A DNA stretch of 47,845 nucleotides from Bacteroidales bacterium UBA1800 (GTDB taxonomy: Bacteria > Bacteroidota > Bacteroidia > Bacteroidales > VadinHA17): the NCBI GenBank assembly GCA_002319915.1, contig DCFQ01000105.1:7962-55806 (forward strand), given 5' to 3'. A program made the position numbers and the translations under genes. This document shows, one piece after another, positions 36,201 through 45,000 of this stretch. Position 1 is the stretch's first letter, and every line of letters begins with the position of its first letter. The notes below the pieces were generated by a model, which worked only from the letters and a program-made list of their open reading frames with translations, had not been told where the DNA came from and did not search any database.

Positions 36201-36505
36201 ATATCTCCGAATTCAGGATCTTCGGATACAAGCACAAAAATCCCTCGAGTTATGAGGAACAACCGGTAAAGATCTACCCGAATCCGGCGCGTGACTATTT
36301 CAATGTCAGGATCGAGGAAACTTCACTTGTTCATGATTACCTAAGGATTGTAAGCATGACCGGTAGCATACTCTTCGAAGAAAGGATCGATCCGGGCGTT
36401 AGCGAGCTGCGCGTTCCGATAAATCTTTTGAAGGGCGTTTATTTGCTGCAGATCGGAACCCGGAAACTGACGCTTTTCAGCCAGAAGCTGGTTGTCAGCA
36501 ATTAA
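33293..36505 (+). CDS. Secreted PL9-type pectate-lyase-like protein with SwmB repeats, discoidin-like and T9SS domains
   Basis: I start it at GTG 33293 (a TTG at 33290 is equally possible; there is no ATG), giving 1070 residues with signal peptide VKKTLLLFFLSLTLTLSG. Residues about 20-430 are a right-handed beta-helix. YGAADGFTQ (Asp199), WNSDDGWDTYG (Asp224, 225, 228) and GDGCGFKLG (Lys263) match in kind and spacing the calcium aspartates and catalytic lysine of PL9 lyase Pel9A. Three SwmB-like repeats follow (about 431-746), then an Ig/PKD-like region (about 750-850), an F5/8-type C discoidin-like domain (about 855-980), and a T9SS type A sorting domain starting KIYPNPARDYFNVRI. The protein should be exported by T9SS to cleave acidic polysaccharide by beta-elimination. 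It could use the locus's own polymer or an environmental pectin. Confidence 0.88.
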   Translation: MKKTLLLFFLSLTLTLSGTTYYVATDGNDSNQGTIDRPFATWHKLSSVMKAGDIAYIRGGVYRTDLPSYTSDFCYFGGLNGTADNPIRIFAYPGEKPVLNLDNVTVTSSYTWGLTLNTCSYVWLKGLRVTGLAQQPGNFNFGIALINSSNNTVENCEVDHIGGVGLSLGDNCSYNLIKNCDSHHNADPLSSSDPYGAADGFTQTGNNQSHDNIFSGCRSYWNSDDGWDTYGNNGFITYENCWAFWNGFVPGTFTPAGDGCGFKLGPPTYDLSSTLLRTVQNCIAFQNRTWGFIDNNGKCIVELFNNTAYQNGYLGTDVGTGGFHFDQTGIAYRLMNNVSYDNVQQNAIIGSTTDESNNTWDGKVSLSAQDFLTLDATGVDGSRQSDGSLPVLDFLHLSSGSDLVDAGVNVGIPYSGDAPDLGAYETGSNTVVPVPVYVSSVVQNASPSVIEISYNLSLANIVPSTGAFSAAVNSSSRGITKITVAGSKVSLTLSSPVLYGDAVTISYTPPSTNPIQTASGGAAESFSSQRVTNNVAQIPVPAYVSSVIQNSTPSRLDITFSLALTSSVPSAGAFAVTVNSASRAVNSVAISGSVVTLTLASAVAYGNTVTVAYTRPSSSPLQTSLGGQVASFSAQKVTNNVGPVAPTLTSAKIENAAPAKLVLTYNLSLTSSTPASSSFSVTVNSTSRAVTAVAVSGTTVTLTLASAVANGNTVKVSYTKPATNPILTTAGGQAASFTGQAVTNNVLVANNAPVVVVNYKSEAYSGFVEEINASGSHDSNNDKLTYSWVVPANISVSSTSGAVIEYLTPVTDAKRTVQFILKVSDGKTIESKSIPVDILPYEPNLDVAEIADIQASGFIGTNYPGNIIDGDIGTMWSVDGDDQWLVLTLKAPFSVQHVKLAFQPGQKKESNFDILGSEDMVNWEPILTKTNSCAFSGDLQVFDFPASKAAQEFRYIKLVGHGNSTDTWNYISEFRIFGYKHKNPSSYEEQPVKIYPNPARDYFNVRIEETSLVHDYLRIVSMTGSILFEERIDPGVSELRVPINLLKGVYLLQIGTRKLTLFSQKLVVSN
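34583..35530 (+). repeat. Three tandem SwmB-like repeats inside the PL9-like gene
   Basis: Three units of about 105 residues end in VTNNV at 34883, 35201 and 35516 (318 and 315 bases apart). Each contains an LTL(S/A)S-V--G--V-(V/I)-Y pattern. They probably act as beta-sandwich spacers between the catalytic helix and the C-terminal binding domain. Confidence 0.8.
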
Positions 36506-36825
36506 GTTCTGCTCCGGGATCAGAAAAGACCTTTTGGTCATCGATTCCCCGCAATCTTTTCAAGAGGCTGATTAAAAGTAGCTTTCCACACTAACGGGCC
36601 TTTGTGGTCCCATTGGCTCCAGATATTTGTTGTTACAGGTCACAAAGCACAGCATAAAGTAATACGCATGTGCCTTAACTACCATGGGCCTGCAGAGATT
36701 GATTTCCTTGAAGGGATTTATTGTGAGATAGTCAGATGCAGGAAGTGCAAGTTCTCATTCCAGAAATATGTCCTGACCGAGAGTAAACTCAGTGAGCAAA
36801 TGGAAATGGACTCCGGAGCTGCAGC
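36506..36825. other. Intergenic region downstream of the PL9-like gene
   Basis: An imperfect inverted repeat TTCTGCTC/GATCAGAA (36507-36525) sits just after the stop, followed by a small GACC-TTTT-GGTC palindrome near 36529-36536. Together they are a weak terminator candidate. The remainder holds the possible methyltransferase remnant described separately. Confidence 0.45.
36668..36825 (+). pseudogene. Possible remnant of a methyltransferase N-terminus
   Basis: From ATG 36668 the frame reads MCLNYHGPAEIDFLEGIYCE, followed by IVRCRKCKFSFQKYVLTESK. The pattern of an early Cys and then RC-x-x-C-x-F-x-FQ-x-(Y)-(V/I)-L resembles the zinc-ribbon-like start of class I SAM methyltransferases common in Bacteroidota glycan loci. 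No methyltransferase core follows; instead the frame runs into the antisense of the OmpA-family gene and stops at 36964. It is probably a decayed fragment left by rearrangement. The identification rests on about 45 residues only, and chance is possible. Confidence 0.35.
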
Positions 36826-38982
36826 TTATTCCTTTTCTATTGCAAAATCGACCCTCCTGTTAAGCTTCCTGTCACCTTCGGTAAGATTAGGTGCAATGAA
36901 CCTGGATGATCCGTATCCCTTTCCGATAAGCCGGGCAGGACTCACACCGTTAATGACAAGGTAATTTGCCATGGCATCGGCCCTTTTCTGGGTCAGAAGC
37001 TGGCTGGCTGCGGGAGCACCCTGGTTATCGCTGAATACGGCAAGTTCGAGCCTTAAGTTCGGGTATTTTGACAGGAATCCGAGGATCAGATCTAGAAACT
37101 GGGTGCCTTCGGAAGTGAGTGAAAAATCATTCTTCCTGAAAAAATTATCCGCGGAAAGCCCGAATGTCCTTTTCAGGTTATTCAGTTCCCTGGAGGCCGG
37201 ATTATCAGGAATATATGTTACAATCCTTGCATTTTTAAATCCGAGGCTGGTCAGATCGTTGAAAGCTGGATAGGCTGCCATCAGGTTCAGCTCCTCATCA
37301 ACCACATAACTGTAGGTCTTTCGCTCGGGGAAAAACATCTCCCTGATCGTATAGGCCGCGGGAACGTTCTTGAAAATAATATTGTCAGGATTAAGCCTGA
37401 GTTTTGTAGCTGCAATCTCGACACCGAATACCATGTCCTGGCTATAGTCTTTCTCAACGGAATAAATATCTGAAATGAAAGCATGATCGTAATCAAATAT
37501 GTTTAGCCTCGGCGCCGTTTTTGCCACCTTCGAGTCGAAATCAGCCTTCAGCTGTTTATCCTCAAACACCTTAACCGGCTTCACGACGCAGGATTGCCTG
37601 ATCACTCCGGTCTTGTCATCCCTTACGATGAGCCCGAGCCTGACAACATAGTCGCCCCTGGTGGCAAACTGGTGATTTATCTTGTTCCCCTCACTCCTGG
37701 TACCATCCCCGAAATCCCAGGTATAGTTCAGTATCTTTGATCCCCTGAATGTCGAGGAGAGTCCCTCGAAAGAAGCCTGGGCTCCCTTAAGCATTGATCC
37801 GGGTGAATTGATGACCGGTTGTTCGATCTCAGTCAGGTCAAGGTTATAGGATAATTTCGAGAAGATTACCCTGCCGGTGTTCTTCTCTACAACATCCAGC
37901 CGTACAGGGTATTTCCCGGGACCGGGGAAGCAGTGTTCAATGTTGAGTCCCGATTCTGCCGGGCCCTCGCCAAAGTTCCATACGAACTTGAAGAACCTGG
38001 AATCGATCTCGACCTTATTCTCATCTTTGAACACAAAACAGTACTGGTTTATCTTTTCTTCGTCACAGAAGAAAAGCTGGTGAATGTTCGTCCTGAAATG
38101 GTAGATGTCGACACTTTGCCCGGTTCTTCTCGATGAGAAAAAACCCTGACCCATGATCGAGTCGGTGGTAATCCCAAAATCGTCGAACGGCGAATTGACA
38201 GGCGGATCAATTGGAACCGGTTTCAACCATTTGCCATTAACCTGTTTGGTGTAAAAAATATCCTTTCCGCCCTTTCCCGGCAGACCATCGGATGAAAAGA
38301 ACAGTCCTCCCTCGCTGCTTACGAAAGGATATGACTCACTGCCGCTGGTGTTGATTACCGGGCCAAGATTCACCGGCTCCTCCCAGTAATTTCCCTTCAG
38401 CTCGCAGTAGTAAAGGTCTGATCCGCCAAGCCCGGCCGGGTTATCTGAGGCAAAATAGAGTCTTCTGCCGTCAGGTGAAATGGCTGGAGTGGTAATATTA
38501 TAGTATTCATTGTTAAACCTGAGATTCCTTACCTTTCCCCACTTCTTCCCTTCAAGCACGGCACTGAAGATCCCGAGCTTGTTCCTCTGCCCGATATTTG
38601 AACGCACTGAGCCGGAAGTTGTAATGTTTCTGGAAAAATAGGCCGTGTCCCCATTCTTCGTAAATGTGACCGGGCCATCGTTGAACTTGGTTCTGAGATC
38701 CTTTGAGAAGAGTTTCGGATCAGGCGAGTCATTGATACCCGCGGTATCAGTATAAATCAACTTGGACAGCCCCTTATTCTCTGATGTGAGGTAGTTGAGA
38801 AAGAAACTCGTGCTGCGGTCGGAACAGTAGACTATAACTTTTTTATAGTAAACCGGGGAAAATTCGTCATACTTCTGGGTGCTGATCCTGGCAAGGTTAA
38901 CCGAATAGGTATTGGTTTGAGAATATATTCCCGAGTGGATCAGCAGCAAGGCAGTAATGGCTGGGATGAGTTTTCTTTTCAT
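36826..38982 (-). CDS. OmpA-family protein with PD40 and PKD domains (PorE-like, T9SS-associated)
   Basis: The 718-residue protein has a signal peptide (MKRKLIPAITALLLIHSGIYS) and WD40-like PD40 segments such as TPAISPDGRRLYFASDNPAG and SYPFVSSEGGLFFSSDGLPG. One or two PKD-type domains follow (NYTWDFGDGTRSEGNKINHQ). It ends in an OmpA peptidoglycan-binding domain with NLRLELAVFSDNQGAPAASQ, RADAMANYLVINGVSPARL and KLNRRVDFAIEKE. In Porphyromonas PorE the OmpA domain anchors the T9SS to peptidoglycan. This protein has the same domain order and lies in an operon with a PorP/SprF gene, so it is probably a specialised T9SS anchor or attachment subunit for the two large proteins upstream. Confidence 0.9.
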   Translation of the reverse strand: MKRKLIPAITALLLIHSGIYSQTNTYSVNLARISTQKYDEFSPVYYKKVIVYCSDRSTSFFLNYLTSENKGLSKLIYTDTAGINDSPDPKLFSKDLRTKFNDGPVTFTKNGDTAYFSRNITTSGSVRSNIGQRNKLGIFSAVLEGKKWGKVRNLRFNNEYYNITTPAISPDGRRLYFASDNPAGLGGSDLYYCELKGNYWEEPVNLGPVINTSGSESYPFVSSEGGLFFSSDGLPGKGGKDIFYTKQVNGKWLKPVPIDPPVNSPFDDFGITTDSIMGQGFFSSRRTGQSVDIYHFRTNIHQLFFCDEEKINQYCFVFKDENKVEIDSRFFKFVWNFGEGPAESGLNIEHCFPGPGKYPVRLDVVEKNTGRVIFSKLSYNLDLTEIEQPVINSPGSMLKGAQASFEGLSSTFRGSKILNYTWDFGDGTRSEGNKINHQFATRGDYVVRLGLIVRDDKTGVIRQSCVVKPVKVFEDKQLKADFDSKVAKTAPRLNIFDYDHAFISDIYSVEKDYSQDMVFGVEIAATKLRLNPDNIIFKNVPAAYTIREMFFPERKTYSYVVDEELNLMAAYPAFNDLTSLGFKNARIVTYIPDNPASRELNNLKRTFGLSADNFFRKNDFSLTSEGTQFLDLILGFLSKYPNLRLELAVFSDNQGAPAASQLLTQKRADAMANYLVINGVSPARLIGKGYGSSRFIAPNLTEGDRKLNRRVDFAIEKE

Positions 38983-38991
38983 GATAAGTTA

Positions 38992-39909
38992 TTAGAAGTT
39001 CAGAGGACCAACGGCTTCGATCTTGTAGCGGAACTCATATCTGAGCATAACCTCATGGGAACCGGAGCTGAAAGTTCTTAGTTTGTTGAAGTCAAAATCG
39101 TATGTATAAGCGAACCTCAGCTGATTGGTCAGCTGAAACTGGAACATGGCAGCCGCCGATCTGCTATTCCTGTAGGAGGCACCCAGCCATAACCGGTCAA
39201 GCAATTTAAAATGGGCATTGATGTCGTAGAGTATTTTGTTTTCAGGGGTATAAACAAGGAGTGCTGACGGGAAGAACTTGAAATTCTTCGAGATGTCAAA
39301 AACATAACCTGTGTTGAACAGGTACATATAATCTGAGAAGTTGTTCTTTATCACATATTTGTTCTTGTCGGTGTTGAATCTCTGCTCGAGCAGCTTTGGA
39401 ATTGAAAACCCCGCAAAATAGTTCCTGACCGAATAATATAATCCAAAGCTGAAGTTCGGAACAATATACACCTTTGAATCTGCAAGATAATATTCATCTC
39501 CCGGGTCGATGACCACCAGGTCGGACCAGGCGGTGTTTGTCACAAAAAGCCCGGCTCCGAGGCCTAGTGAAAGGGTCCCGTTCTTTGTAGGGATCTTGTA
39601 CGAATAATTGGTATTGAACTGTGTCTCTTTTGTGACACCGATCTTATCGTTCAAAACAGTCAATCCCAGCCCGAGCTTGTCGTTGAAAAACGGGGCATCC
39701 ATTGCCAGGGTCATTGTTTCCGGGGCACCTTTTATACCTACCCATTGCTTGCGATAGAAGGCAGCTATATTCATAACTCCCCTGTTCCCTGCATATGCCG
39801 GATTTATTGAAAGCGGATTGAGCATATACTGGTTGGTCACCGGAATTAACTGCCCCCACAAGTTCATTGGTAACAGGAGGCAGCACAGCAGTTTTAAAAC
39901 TCTTTTCAT
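38992..39909 (-). CDS. PorP/SprF-family type IX secretion outer-membrane protein
   Basis: The 305-residue protein has a signal peptide and the family-typical start LIPVTNQYMLNPLSINPAYA, followed by GVMNIAAFYRKQWVGIKGAP and GLGLTVLNDKIGVTKE. The rest is an alternating beta-barrel pattern ending FRYKIEAVGPLNF. SprF is needed for surface delivery of the adhesin SprB in Flavobacterium. Proteins with type B sorting domains usually have a PorP/SprF gene just beside them, as here. It lies between the 721-residue repeat protein and the OmpA-like gene with gaps of one and nine bases, indicating one operon. Confidence 0.95.
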   Translation of the reverse strand: MKRVLKLLCCLLLPMNLWGQLIPVTNQYMLNPLSINPAYAGNRGVMNIAAFYRKQWVGIKGAPETMTLAMDAPFFNDKLGLGLTVLNDKIGVTKETQFNTNYSYKIPTKNGTLSLGLGAGLFVTNTAWSDLVVIDPGDEYYLADSKVYIVPNFSFGLYYSVRNYFAGFSIPKLLEQRFNTDKNKYVIKNNFSDYMYLFNTGYVFDISKNFKFFPSALLVYTPENKILYDINAHFKLLDRLWLGASYRNSRSAAAMFQFQLTNQLRFAYTYDFDFNKLRTFSSGSHEVMLRYEFRYKIEAVGPLNF

Positions 39910-39910
39910 C

Positions 39911-42076
39911 TTATCGTCGTATTACAATATAACCGCTTATGGGTCTGTGATTGTCTGAATTAATTATTATAAAGTAAGTGTCGTCCGGCAGCGAATTGCC
40001 TTTGTAATCCTTCCCGTCCCAGCTATTGTCGTAGCTGTCGCTGGAAAAAACCATGGCTCCCCACCTGTTGAAAACCGTCAGGCTTGTTTTGCCGAGGGAT
40101 TGGATGCCTTTCAGCACAAAATAATCGTTCCTTCCATCCATATTCGGGGTGATCATAGTCGGCAGGACCAGGTCGTTCACCATGATGGCGATCGTATCGG
40201 CAGCCTTTGGACAGACTCCGTTCGAAACGCTCCAGACCAGGATGTTATCCCCTAGCGAAAGATCAGAGATTATGCTTCCCGGGTCGTTTATGTTTTCAAA
40301 GGCACCGGTGCCGGTAATGACTTTCCACTCCCCGCCTTCTCCCGGATCAAGGGGACCTGCATTCAGTGTATCTTTGAAAGCATAATCGAGGATCCTGTCA
40401 TTTCCTGCATTTGCCGATGGCATTTCCCTTACTTCTATGATCACTTTATCCGAATTGGTGCAACCCCAGACATCAGTCAGCCTGACCGTAAAGGTCGTGG
40501 TATTTCCCGGGGTGGCGACCGGATCATAGATCAGGGGATCATCCAGGAGATCCGTCGGGCTCCACATGAAAGATCCTGTTCCTGAGGCAGATAACTGCAC
40601 CGAATTCCCTTGGCAAACTGTAAGGTCGGGTCCGGCACTGACTGCAGGAGGAGCATGAAATGTCACCTTTATAATATCGGTTGAAGAGCAATTGTCTTTA
40701 ACCTCCGTCCATGCAAAATTATAATCACCAAATTGCGTAACAGTTACCAGTGCATCAGGATGATGTGCGTCCGGAGCGAAGACGACATTTCCCGATCCGC
40801 TTATTTTTGCCCACGTCCCGGTTCCCCCGCCGGGGATAGCGTTCAGCCTGAAATCCCTGTCGCACTCGTCCCCGCCCCTGCCGGCATTTGCGGACAATCC
40901 TTCACTGAAATTGACGCTGATAACGGAATTGCTTGAGCAGAATCCGTCAGTGACGGTCCATCGGAATGTATATGCGCCAAACTGGCTTACAGTAACCTGT
41001 GCAGTCGGGTCGCCGGGACCGGGAGTAAAAACAGCGTTTCCGGATCCCGTTGCCTTGCTCCATTCCCCGGTGTAAATTCCCGGGTCAGCGGAGAGATAAA
41101 ATACCGGACCGCAATTATTTCCCCCCTGCCCTGCATCAGCAACAGGCACTTCGTGAAAATTGACACTCACTTCTGAACTGGCCGAACATGTACCGTTAGT
41201 GACTGTCCATGTAAATACTTTTGCACCATAAGCTGATACGCTGACAACTGCATCAGGCGAACCGGCATCGGGAATAAACGTTGCAGTGCCTGTTCCGGAC
41301 GACATTGTCCAGGTCCCTGTGCCGGCAGATGGTGTATTTGCCGAAAGATCATATTCGAGTCCGCATACATTGTCATCATTACCGGCATTTGCTGAAGGCT
41401 GGCGGTAAAAATTGACCGTAATCTCATCATACGAGCTGCAGTTTCCTTCAGTCTCACTCCACCTGAACACGTATGTTCCATAGATTGTAACGGTCACTGT
41501 TGCAGACGGATTCGCTGCATTCGGTGAAAAAGAGGCATTTCCCGGCCCTGACATCTTCCTCCATTGACCTGTGCCATAAGATGAGACGGCGCCAAGGCTA
41601 AAACTAAGGCTGCATTCATCTCCCCCAGACCCCGCCTCCGACAGGGGACACGCAAGAGTGGTTGCAATCAGCCTTACCGGGCTGCCTTGCAGTACACCCC
41701 TGGTGTCGGCAGCAACTATAAAAATCGTATGCACCTGGTTTGGAGCAAGGCCGTCAATAACCAGCTGGAGTACTTTGCCTGCATCGCCCTTCTTAACTGA
41801 AAGGCTCCCCGATGCAACTTTTGTTCCTGACGGACCCAACAGGGCATTGATCCTTACATAGGAGGAGGTAAGCTGAGCCGAATTGTCGAAGTTATAGACG
41901 ATGTAATAAACTGTGCCTGCCTTGGTGAGCCCGTAATTAACGGTAATGGAAACGTGATTGGTCCCTGACACCGATGGTGTCCCGGTCACCCATGATGGCT
42001 GAGCTTCAGCTCCTTCAGGAACTGTCATTAAGATCGGTGAAGCAATTGCTATTATTTTTGCCATTAATCTCATCAC
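39911..42076 (-). CDS. Repeat-rich surface protein with T9SS type B (gliding-motility-type) C-terminal domain
   Basis: The 721-residue secreted protein has a signal peptide and a fibronectin-like first domain (about 28-140). Four 83-residue beta-sandwich modules follow, each marked by a GG(D/N)(E/N)C type cysteine at the start and a G.CSS cysteine near the end. Then come a PKD-like domain with PAVSAGPDLTVCQGNSVQLS, a fifth variant module, and the C-terminal TMITPNMDGRNDYFVLKGIQ...GYIVIRR, the CHU_C/type B sorting domain. The cysteine pair in each module probably forms a disulfide. Its last ~560 residues parallel the 1043-residue neighbour. Likely an adhesin or filament component at the cell surface; no enzyme motif seen. 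Confidence 0.92.
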   Translation of the reverse strand: MMRLMAKIIAIASPILMTVPEGAEAQPSWVTGTPSVSGTNHVSITVNYGLTKAGTVYYIVYNFDNSAQLTSSYVRINALLGPSGTKVASGSLSVKKGDAGKVLQLVIDGLAPNQVHTIFIVAADTRGVLQGSPVRLIATTLACPLSEAGSGGDECSLSFSLGAVSSYGTGQWRKMSGPGNASFSPNAANPSATVTVTIYGTYVFRWSETEGNCSSYDEITVNFYRQPSANAGNDDNVCGLEYDLSANTPSAGTGTWTMSSGTGTATFIPDAGSPDAVVSVSAYGAKVFTWTVTNGTCSASSEVSVNFHEVPVADAGQGGNNCGPVFYLSADPGIYTGEWSKATGSGNAVFTPGPGDPTAQVTVSQFGAYTFRWTVTDGFCSSNSVISVNFSEGLSANAGRGGDECDRDFRLNAIPGGGTGTWAKISGSGNVVFAPDAHHPDALVTVTQFGDYNFAWTEVKDNCSSTDIIKVTFHAPPAVSAGPDLTVCQGNSVQLSASGTGSFMWSPTDLLDDPLIYDPVATPGNTTTFTVRLTDVWGCTNSDKVIIEVREMPSANAGNDRILDYAFKDTLNAGPLDPGEGGEWKVITGTGAFENINDPGSIISDLSLGDNILVWSVSNGVCPKAADTIAIMVNDLVLPTMITPNMDGRNDYFVLKGIQSLGKTSLTVFNRWGAMVFSSDSYDNSWDGKDYKGNSLPDDTYFIIINSDNHRPISGYIVIRR
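40654..41655 (-). repeat. Four 83-residue tandem modules in the 721-residue surface protein
   Basis: The equivalent cysteine motif begins at 41609, 41360, 41108 and 40859, spaced 249, 252 and 249 bases. The modules share GTGTW--(S/I)SG-G-A-F-P, then VTVS-(Y/F)G-Y-F-WT, but differ widely in DNA, so they are old duplications. Confidence 0.85.
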
Positions 42077-42086
42077 TGGTGCAGGA

Positions 42087-45000
42087 TCATCTTCGGATCA
42101 CGATATAACCGGTTGCAACTTTGCTCTTTTCTGGTTTAAGGATGAAAAAGTAAGTATCAGGAGGCAGCTCCTGGCCATTTATATCGGTGCCGTCCCAGCT
42201 GTTGTCATAACGTGAATTCTCGTAGACACGAGCACCCCATCTGTCGAAGACCGTAAGTGATGTAGTCCCGAGGGTCTGGATCCCCCTGATCATAAAATAG
42301 TCATTTTTACCATCCTGGTTCGGGGTAATCAATGTAGGTATTATGAGGTTATTAATTGTAATATTCACCGTATCAAGGGCATCGGGGCAAACGCCGTTCG
42401 ATACAGTCCACAGGAAGCTGTTATTTCCCAGGGAAAGGTCGCTCACAGTCGCCGTGGCATCCTTGTCATCCGAAAACTGGCCGGTACCTGAAAGGATCGT
42501 CCATGACCCTTCGTTCGGGGAACTTACCGGGACAGCCTGCATTAGTGTTTCGAAAATATAATCGAGTTCCTGGTCTGGACCAGCATCTGCGACAGGCTTA
42601 TCAAGCACCTCAACTACCACCTGGTCGGAGTTTTTGCAATTATACTGGTCAGTCAGGTTCACCGTAAATGTCGTGGTGACCAGCGGAGTAGCCAAAGGAT
42701 TCTGTATCGCGGCATTGTTGAGAACATTTGCCGGCGTCCACAGGAATGTTCCCGATCCGGTCGCCGAAAGCTGAATGGAAGAGCCTTTGCAGACTGCGAG
42801 ATCATCCCCGGCAGAAACAGCGGGAATATCATGGAATTTTACATTAATGATATCAGTGGTGGTGCACGTACTGTTCTGGACGGTCCAGAGGAAATCGTAT
42901 GAGCCGAACTGCGAAACAGTCACGGTGGCATTGGGCTGGTTAGCATTCGGCGTAAAGGTTGCGGTTCCGGGTCCGGTCTGGAGCGACCAGGTCCCCGTTC
43001 CGGTAGTAAGGACCGCGTTAAGTGCAAAGTTCTTGTCGCACTCATCTCCTCCGCTGCCTGCGTTTGCAGAGGGTGACTGGATAAAGACAACACTGATCGA
43101 GGCGTTGCTGGAACAGCTTCCGTTGACCTCAGTCCACCTGAAGCTGTATGTCCCGTAAGCAGTTACGGTTACCCTGGCAGTGGCTGTTGTTGCATTTGGC
43201 GTGAATGTGGCCGTCCCCGGCCCGCTTACCCTTGTCCAGGTCCCTGTGCCCACACTGGGAACCGCCTTCAGGTTGAATTCAAGGCCGCAGTTGTTTCCCC
43301 CGGTGCCGGCATTTGCCACGGGCTGCTGATTAAAGTTAACCGTTACGGTTGCATTGCTGGAACAGGTCCCGTTAGTTTCCGTCCATCTGAAATCATATTG
43401 GCCATAAGTTGATACCGTTGCAGTAGCGGTCGCGGAATGCTCATCCGGAACATATGTGGCGGTTCCGGGGCCCGAAACAATTGTCCATGTACCCGTGCCG
43501 GCGCTTGGGACGGCATTGAAGACACGGGTCAGGTCGCACTCGTTGGCATCCGTACCCGCGTTCGCGACGGGCTGCTGGTAGAAATTGACAGTCACTGTAC
43601 CGCTGCTTGAACATGGTCCGTTTGTCTCCGTCCACCTGAAAATATATGTGCCGTAAGCTGATACCGTTACAGTGGCGTTTGCAGCATTTGCATTGGGTGC
43701 GAATGCTGCCGTTCCCGGCCCGCTGACAACCGTCCACAGGCCTGTTCCGCTACTCGGGACGGCATTCAGCACAAAGTTGTGATCGCATTCGTTCCCCCCG
43801 GTGCCAGCATTTGCCACCGGTACGGTCAAAACATAAGCCAATGTGGAAGCGGTATCACGGCATCCATTTGAATTGGTTACAGTTAGACGGTAACGGCCGC
43901 TCATGGCCAGGGTAGCTGAGGCAGAGACCTGGGGACTCTGGACAGCTGAAGTGAAGATGTTCGGTCCGGTCCATGCATAAGTCGTCATTCCTGCAGGTCC
44001 GCCAGTCAGAGTCAGGGCGGAACCAACGCAAACCGGACCGTTGTTTGCCGCAGTCGCGAGCGGAATTGCTATAACGGTTATGGTACCGGTAGCGGAAGTC
44101 TGTGTGCATACCCCGGTGGTGTTCACCGTGTAGTTATAGATTCCCGCAACGGTCGGTGTCCCGCTGATGGTATATACACCTGCGTTGTAAACGCCTGTGA
44201 CACCTGCCGGCAAACCGGTCACCGTGGCACCGGTCCCTCCGCCGGTAATTGAATATGTGATATTCGTGATGGGAGAACCGGCGCATACTGTCTGGTTATT
44301 TGTACCCACAGCAGATGTGAGTGTTATCACCGCATTCTGAGTAACATTTATTGTCCCGGTTGCATTGGTCTGGGAGCATGTCCCGGTTGTAGTCACAGTA
44401 TAATTGAATGTGCCTGATACTGACGGAGTCCCGCTTATGGTATATGTCCCGCTGTTAAAGCTTCCTGAAACACCGGTAGGCAGGCCGGAGACATTTGCGC
44501 CAGTTCCGCCCCCGCCGATGGAGTAGGTTATTGTGGTTATGGGAGTGTTAAGACAAACTGTCTGATTATTGGTCCCGGCAGCCGATGTCAGGGAAATGGA
44601 TGCATTTGGATTTGCCGTGATGGTCCCGTAAAGAGACAACGGGCTGCATGGAGCAGGCCCGGTAGTGGTGACTGTATACGGGAAAGTGCCGGCGACGGAA
44701 GGCGACCCGCTGATCGTGAGTACCCCGCTGTTGTAATTGTAATTCACTCCCGAGGGAAGACCTGACACCGTAGCTCCGGTGGCACCGCCTCCCACCGAAT
44801 AGAGGATATTGGTAATCGCCATATTAACGCAGACACTCTGGTTGGTTGTTGCGATTGGCGAGGCGAGGGACAGAGTCGGATTGGCATTTACCGTAATAAA
44901 TCCATTTACCAGCCCGTCACATCCAACGGGGCGAAGTACAAAGGTGAAAGATCCGTTTACGGAAGGAGATCCTGATAACGTGTAAATGTGGTTTATCAAA

